From Clostridium sporogenes (GTDB taxonomy: Bacteria; Bacillota; Clostridia; Clostridiales; Clostridiaceae), in contig NZ_CP011663.1 of assembly GCF_001020205.1 (NCBI RefSeq), positions 3,162,001-3,226,000 of the forward strand: a DNA stretch of 64,000 nucleotides, given 5' to 3'. Below the pieces are notes generated by a model, which had not been told where the DNA came from, made no database searches, and saw only the letters and a list, made by a program, of their open reading frames with translations. A program made the translations under genes and the position numbers. Each line of letters opens with the position of its first letter. Positions within the stretch are counted from its first letter, which is position 1. Below are positions 60,735 through 64,000 of the stretch, one piece after another.

Positions 60735-61829
60735 CTATATATAACCTTCAATAAGTATATCCTCTCCTATCTTTTCAAAGTTTAAGTTTTGTAATTTAAA
60801 CATATCTTTTAAATTATCTACCCCAGTTCCACCTATCATTGTCTTTGAATCCTGTCCTCCTATTATTTTAGGTGCTATAAAACACATAACCTTATCTACT
60901 ATTCCCTCTTTTAGTGCAGAAAAATTTAATGTGCTGCCTCCCTCTAAAAGAATACTATCTATTTCCTCTTTGCCTAAATATTGTATTAATTTTTTTAATG
61001 GAACTTTCCCTTCTTCATTTTCTTCAAATTCTAAAATCTTAATACCTAAATTTTCTAAATTATTCTTTTTTAAAGGATTATTATGTTTTTTAGTTGTTGC
61101 TATATAAATAGTTCTTTCATTAATAGTTTCTAGGATTTTAGATTCTAAAGGAATTTTAAGACTCGAATCTACTATTATTGCCTTTGGACTTCTTCCTTCT
61201 TCTATCCTTGTAGTTAAAAGAGGATTATCTTTTAGAATTGTACCTATACCCACCATTATTCCTGATAAATCATTTCTTGTTTGATGTACTCTGTATCTTG
61301 ATTCTTCTCCTGTTATCCATCTTGATTCTCCTTTTTTTGTAGCAATCTTACCATCTAAAGTAGAAGCAGTTTTTAAAACTACAAAGGGTTCTTTTTTAGT
61401 TATGTATTTTATAAATACTTCATTTAATTCTTTACTTTCTTTTTCCATAATACCAGTTACAACTTCTATTCCATTTTGTTTTAAAATACCTATTCCCCTA
61501 CCTTGAACTAGTGAATTGGGATCTTTCATAGCTATAACAACCTTAGCTATTCCTGCCTTTACTATAGCCTCTGCACAGGGAGGAGTTTTACCATAATGGG
61601 AACAGGGCTCTAATGTAACATATATAGTAGCTCCCTTAGCTTTTTCTCCAGCTTCTCTAAGAGCATAGACTTCTGCATGTGGACCTCCAAAATATTTGTG
61701 ATAACCTTCCCCAATTATCTTATTATCTTTAATAACTATAGCTCCTACTTTAGGATTAGGATTAACCTTTCCCTCACCTTTTTTAGCTAATTTTAAGGCT
61801 TTTCCCATATAAAAATTATAATCTTCCAT
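60735..61829 (-). CDS. ribD: Bifunctional riboflavin biosynthesis deaminase/reductase
   Basis: 364 residues. The N-terminal deaminase domain has the zinc site HAEVYAL and PCSHYGKTPPCAEAI (about 50-90). The C-terminal reductase domain starts near 145 with LKTASTLDGKIATKKGESRWITG and ends with EGGSTLNFSAL. It carries out the second and third steps after GTP cyclohydrolase II. First gene of the operon, preceded by an FMN riboswitch, so the whole pathway should be shut down when FMN is high. Confidence 0.95.
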   Translation of the reverse strand: MEDYNFYMGKALKLAKKGEGKVNPNPKVGAIVIKDNKIIGEGYHKYFGGPHAEVYALREAGEKAKGATIYVTLEPCSHYGKTPPCAEAIVKAGIAKVVIAMKDPNSLVQGRGIGILKQNGIEVVTGIMEKESKELNEVFIKYITKKEPFVVLKTASTLDGKIATKKGESRWITGEESRYRVHQTRNDLSGIMVGIGTILKDNPLLTTRIEEGRSPKAIIVDSSLKIPLESKILETINERTIYIATTKKHNNPLKKNNLENLGIKILEFEENEEGKVPLKKLIQYLGKEEIDSILLEGGSTLNFSALKEGIVDKVMCFIAPKIIGGQDSKTMIGGTGVDNLKDMFKLQNLNFEKIGEDILIEGYI

Positions 61830-61984
61830 TTTAAATACACCGCCTTATATAACTATTATTTAACCTTAAGTAGTATAATTTCTTAGATATATTTCCATAT
61901 TTAATACTTATTTTAATATATTTTTAAAGCATAATAAAATTTTATATACTTTAAACTTTATTTAGTATTCCCTTAAATATAAAA

Positions 61985-62168
61985 AAATCTCTAGAGTTTC
62001 CTCCAGAGATTTATATACAAAATAAAATAACAATATGAAAATTATTATTTATAATCCTATCTTTCATCCAGACTTTAACTGTCGGTTTCGGAGTTTCACC
62101 GAATCATGCTACAAGTAGCTCGCGGACTTTACCGCCGGTGGGGAATTACGCCCCGCCCTGAAGGATTT
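61985..62168 (-). promoter_or_regulatory. FMN riboswitch (RFN element) with terminator, upstream of the riboflavin operon
   Basis: On the minus strand the aptamer runs 62168-62053. P1 is AATCCT (62167-62162) with AGGATT (62058-62053). Conserved blocks seen: AGGGCGGGGCGTAATTCCC, ACCGGCGGTAAAGTCCGCG, GATTCGGTGAAACTCCG and ACCGACAGTTAAAGTCTGGATG. A terminator follows, AAATCTCT-GGAG region (62012-62001) with CTCTAGAGATTT (61996-61985), then a T-run. FMN binding should favour termination before ribD. The rest of 61830-62230 shows nothing else. Confidence 0.95.
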
Positions 62169-62230
62169 ATCTTATTAAATTTTACAATTTTAATATACTC
62201 TTTTTCGCGCTTTGTGTCAATAATTAATTT

Positions 62231-63667
62231 TTATTTTATGTTTTTTAATAGTTCCACTAAAAATTTCCATATTCTTCCCACTGAGGATATACTTAAATGT
62301 TCATTTGGTGTGTGAACATCATATAAATTTGGTCCAAAACTTATCATATCTGTATCTTTCATAGTACCTTTAAACAATCCACATTCCAATCCTGCATGTA
62401 TTGCTGACACTTCAGGCTTTTCATATAATTTAGTATATATATCAACACATAAATCTTTTATTTTAGATTCTGGATCAAACTGCCATGCTGGATACTCATC
62501 TTCTCTAACACATTTCCCACCTATTAATGAACATAAAGCCTCTATTCTATTTACAACTTCTAGTTTCAAACTACTTACTGAACTTCTAACAGCTATTGTA
62601 ATTTTAATTTCCTCTTTCTTATTTTCAACTATACCAATATTTAAACTACTTTCAACTAATCCATCTATATCTTTACTCATAGTTTGAACTCCATAAGGAA
62701 CTAATACCAAGAAATTTATTATATTGTCTGTTACCTTTTTAGTTAGCTGTTTTTCCCTACTATCTACCTTTTCAACTATAATTTTTATATTAGGATCCTG
62801 TACTCTAAATTCATTTTGGAAAGCTTTCTCCAATTTATTACAAACTTCTTTAACTTCATTAAATTTATTTTCATCTATTGTTAATACTGAATTAGCATGT
62901 AAAGCAATAGCATTATGTTTTGATCCACCATTTATTTCAACAAGATTAAAATCTACTTCATTCTTTAGATCATATAAAACTCTTCCCATTAACTTATTAG
63001 CATTTGCTCTTTGCTTTATAATTTCCATACCTGAATGTCCACCATTCAATCCTTTTATTTCAATTTGTACAAACTGACCTGTAGCTTTTTCATGTTCTTT
63101 TGGTATATAAACTATAGGATTTACTCCACCAGAACAACTAACTAAAAATATTCCTTCTTCTTCTGAATCAATATTTAATAAAATTTTACCATTCAATTTA
63201 GAAGTATCTAACCCCATAGCACCATACATACCTGTTTCTTCTGAAGTTGTAGCGACAAATTCTATACTAGGATGTGCTATATCCTTTGAATCTAAAATAG
63301 CTAGTCCATAAGCAACAGCAATACCATCATCGCCCCCTAATGTGGTACCTGTAGCATATAAATAATCTCCATCTATTCTTAATTTTAAAGGATCTTTTTC
63401 AAAATCATGATCACTGTCTTTAACTTTTTCACAAACCATATCCATATGCCCTTGAATAATTACAACAGGAGCATTTTCATATCCTTTTGTAGCTGGCTTT
63501 CTTATTATTACATTTAGAGATTCATCTTGAATAACTTCTAAATTTCTTTCTTTTGCAAAATTAACTAAATAATCACTCAGTCTTTTTTCATCTCCTGATC
63601 CATGTGGTATTTTAGTCAATTCCTCAAAAAAATGAAATACTGACTTTGGTTGTAAATTTTCTAACAT
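62231..63667 (-). CDS. pepD: Aminoacyl-histidine dipeptidase (Xaa-His dipeptidase, M20 family)
   Basis: 478 residues. Metal-binding motifs: VVIIQGHMDMVCEK near residue 75, GDDGIAVAYG near 113, ATTSEETGMYGAMGL with the general-base Glu near 145, and a C-terminal SIHAGLECG with the last His ligand. The dimerisation lid (about 205-385) is intact. It hydrolyses dipeptides such as carnosine-type and other Xaa-His peptides in the cytoplasm. It fits an amino-acid-fermenting clostridium. The gene ends 63 bases before the distal end of the FMN aptamer of the rib operon, in the same direction. RBS GGGGGAC. Confidence 0.92.
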   Translation of the reverse strand: MLENLQPKSVFHFFEELTKIPHGSGDEKRLSDYLVNFAKERNLEVIQDESLNVIIRKPATKGYENAPVVIIQGHMDMVCEKVKDSDHDFEKDPLKLRIDGDYLYATGTTLGGDDGIAVAYGLAILDSKDIAHPSIEFVATTSEETGMYGAMGLDTSKLNGKILLNIDSEEEGIFLVSCSGGVNPIVYIPKEHEKATGQFVQIEIKGLNGGHSGMEIIKQRANANKLMGRVLYDLKNEVDFNLVEINGGSKHNAIALHANSVLTIDENKFNEVKEVCNKLEKAFQNEFRVQDPNIKIIVEKVDSREKQLTKKVTDNIINFLVLVPYGVQTMSKDIDGLVESSLNIGIVENKKEEIKITIAVRSSVSSLKLEVVNRIEALCSLIGGKCVREDEYPAWQFDPESKIKDLCVDIYTKLYEKPEVSAIHAGLECGLFKGTMKDTDMISFGPNLYDVHTPNEHLSISSVGRIWKFLVELLKNIK

Positions 63668-64000
63668 TATTAATGTGTCCCCCTTTTTAAAATTAAACTT
63701 AATAAAAAAATTGCCCCAAATTTAATTTTATATATAATTTAATATAAATGCGCTATTATCCTAATTCTACTAAATATATACTTATATTACAACTCATTTA
63801 CCCTAAATTTGGATATTTTTCATTATTTTATAATATTTTATATTATATTATTACATTTTTCGAATTAGGAAGGTTTACTTATAAAAATTTATTATGTTAT
63901 TATTATTTTAAAAGTCCCCCTTTTCTGTGTAAATTTAATTTATCATAGATTTATAATAAATAACAATTTTTAGATTATTATTTATTAAAAATATACTTAG
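63668..64000. other. AT-rich spacer upstream of pepD
   Basis: About 330 bases to the right edge, extremely AT-rich. It should hold the pepD promoter. Nothing else was recognised. Confidence 0.5.

Noticed and set aside
62106..62315. A rightward ORF of about 69 codons
   Set aside because: It lies inside the FMN aptamer and the 3' end of pepD on the opposite strand; its composition is explained by these.
63748..63948. A 66-codon AT-rich ORF near the right edge
   Set aside because: Composed of Tyr, Phe, Ile and Leu codons as expected from AT-rich noncoding DNA; no ribosome site.
1..64000. CRISPR arrays, tRNA or rRNA genes, prophage genes
   Set aside because: No regular spaced repeats, tRNA-like segments or phage structural genes were seen by reading; short tRNAs could be missed without a dedicated search.

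Overview
The window is chromosomal DNA from a low-GC Gram-positive anaerobe, almost certainly a Clostridium and most like the proteolytic C. botulinum / C. sporogenes group. This rests on very AT-rich spacers, AGGAGG-type ribosome binding sites, frequent TTG and GTG starts, clostridial protein families and abundant intrinsic terminators. The species is inference. No rRNA, tRNA or CRISPR array was seen.

Layout. 0-6.4 kb: the 5' part of a class I ribonucleotide reductase gene running off the left edge with a tandem NrdR-box pair, a GAF/ATPase histidine-kinase-like protein without a phosphoacceptor domain, two secreted cell-wall enzymes and DNA polymerase IV. 6.7-10.9 kb: a pyrimidine block (pyrR under a PyrR attenuator, then preT-preA and a frameshifted DUF1097 gene) with a structured, terminator-linked leader of unknown class before preT. 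11-16.3 kb: a YdcF-like membrane protein, a MarR/UvrA-like pair and ThpR. 16.4-25.5 kb: secreted proteins (CBM25-like, a PPC-like protein, a large protein sharing a module with the chitinase, and a GH18 chitinase), with a flagellin relic, a Nudix gene under a ykkC-type riboswitch and a Fur-family regulator between them.

25.7-33.4 kb is an amino-sugar regulon that fits with the chitinase: nagB, nagA, murQ, a GntR regulator, a BglG/LicT-type antiterminator, a PTS IIA protein and a PTS IICB permease. The two PTS genes are divergent, have mirror-image promoters, and each has an antiterminator-type (RAT-like) hairpin overlapping a terminator. Chitin and peptidoglycan breakdown products would be imported, deacetylated and deaminated to fructose-6-phosphate. 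33.6-37 kb holds an XRE-like gene with a probable frameshift and two MATE exporters.

37.2-46.5 kb is the most unusual part: a TetR gene divergent from hypB, an 892-aa Fe-S/FAD oxidoreductase, hypA, a DUF5692-like membrane protein, an acyl-CoA dehydrogenase/ETF-alpha/rubredoxin fusion and a flavodiiron protein. No hydrogenase structural gene is present, so this looks like an undescribed redox module with nickel-type metallochaperones. 47.1-52.4 kb is a more GC-rich and probably acquired block (ABC exporter, two-component system, small HTH protein), flanked by gene-free hairpin-rich DNA. 52.7-64 kb returns to host-like sequence: rlmD, an acidic membrane protein, an LtaS-type enzyme, a TauE-type permease, the riboflavin operon ribD-ribE-ribBA-ribH under an FMN riboswitch, and pepD.
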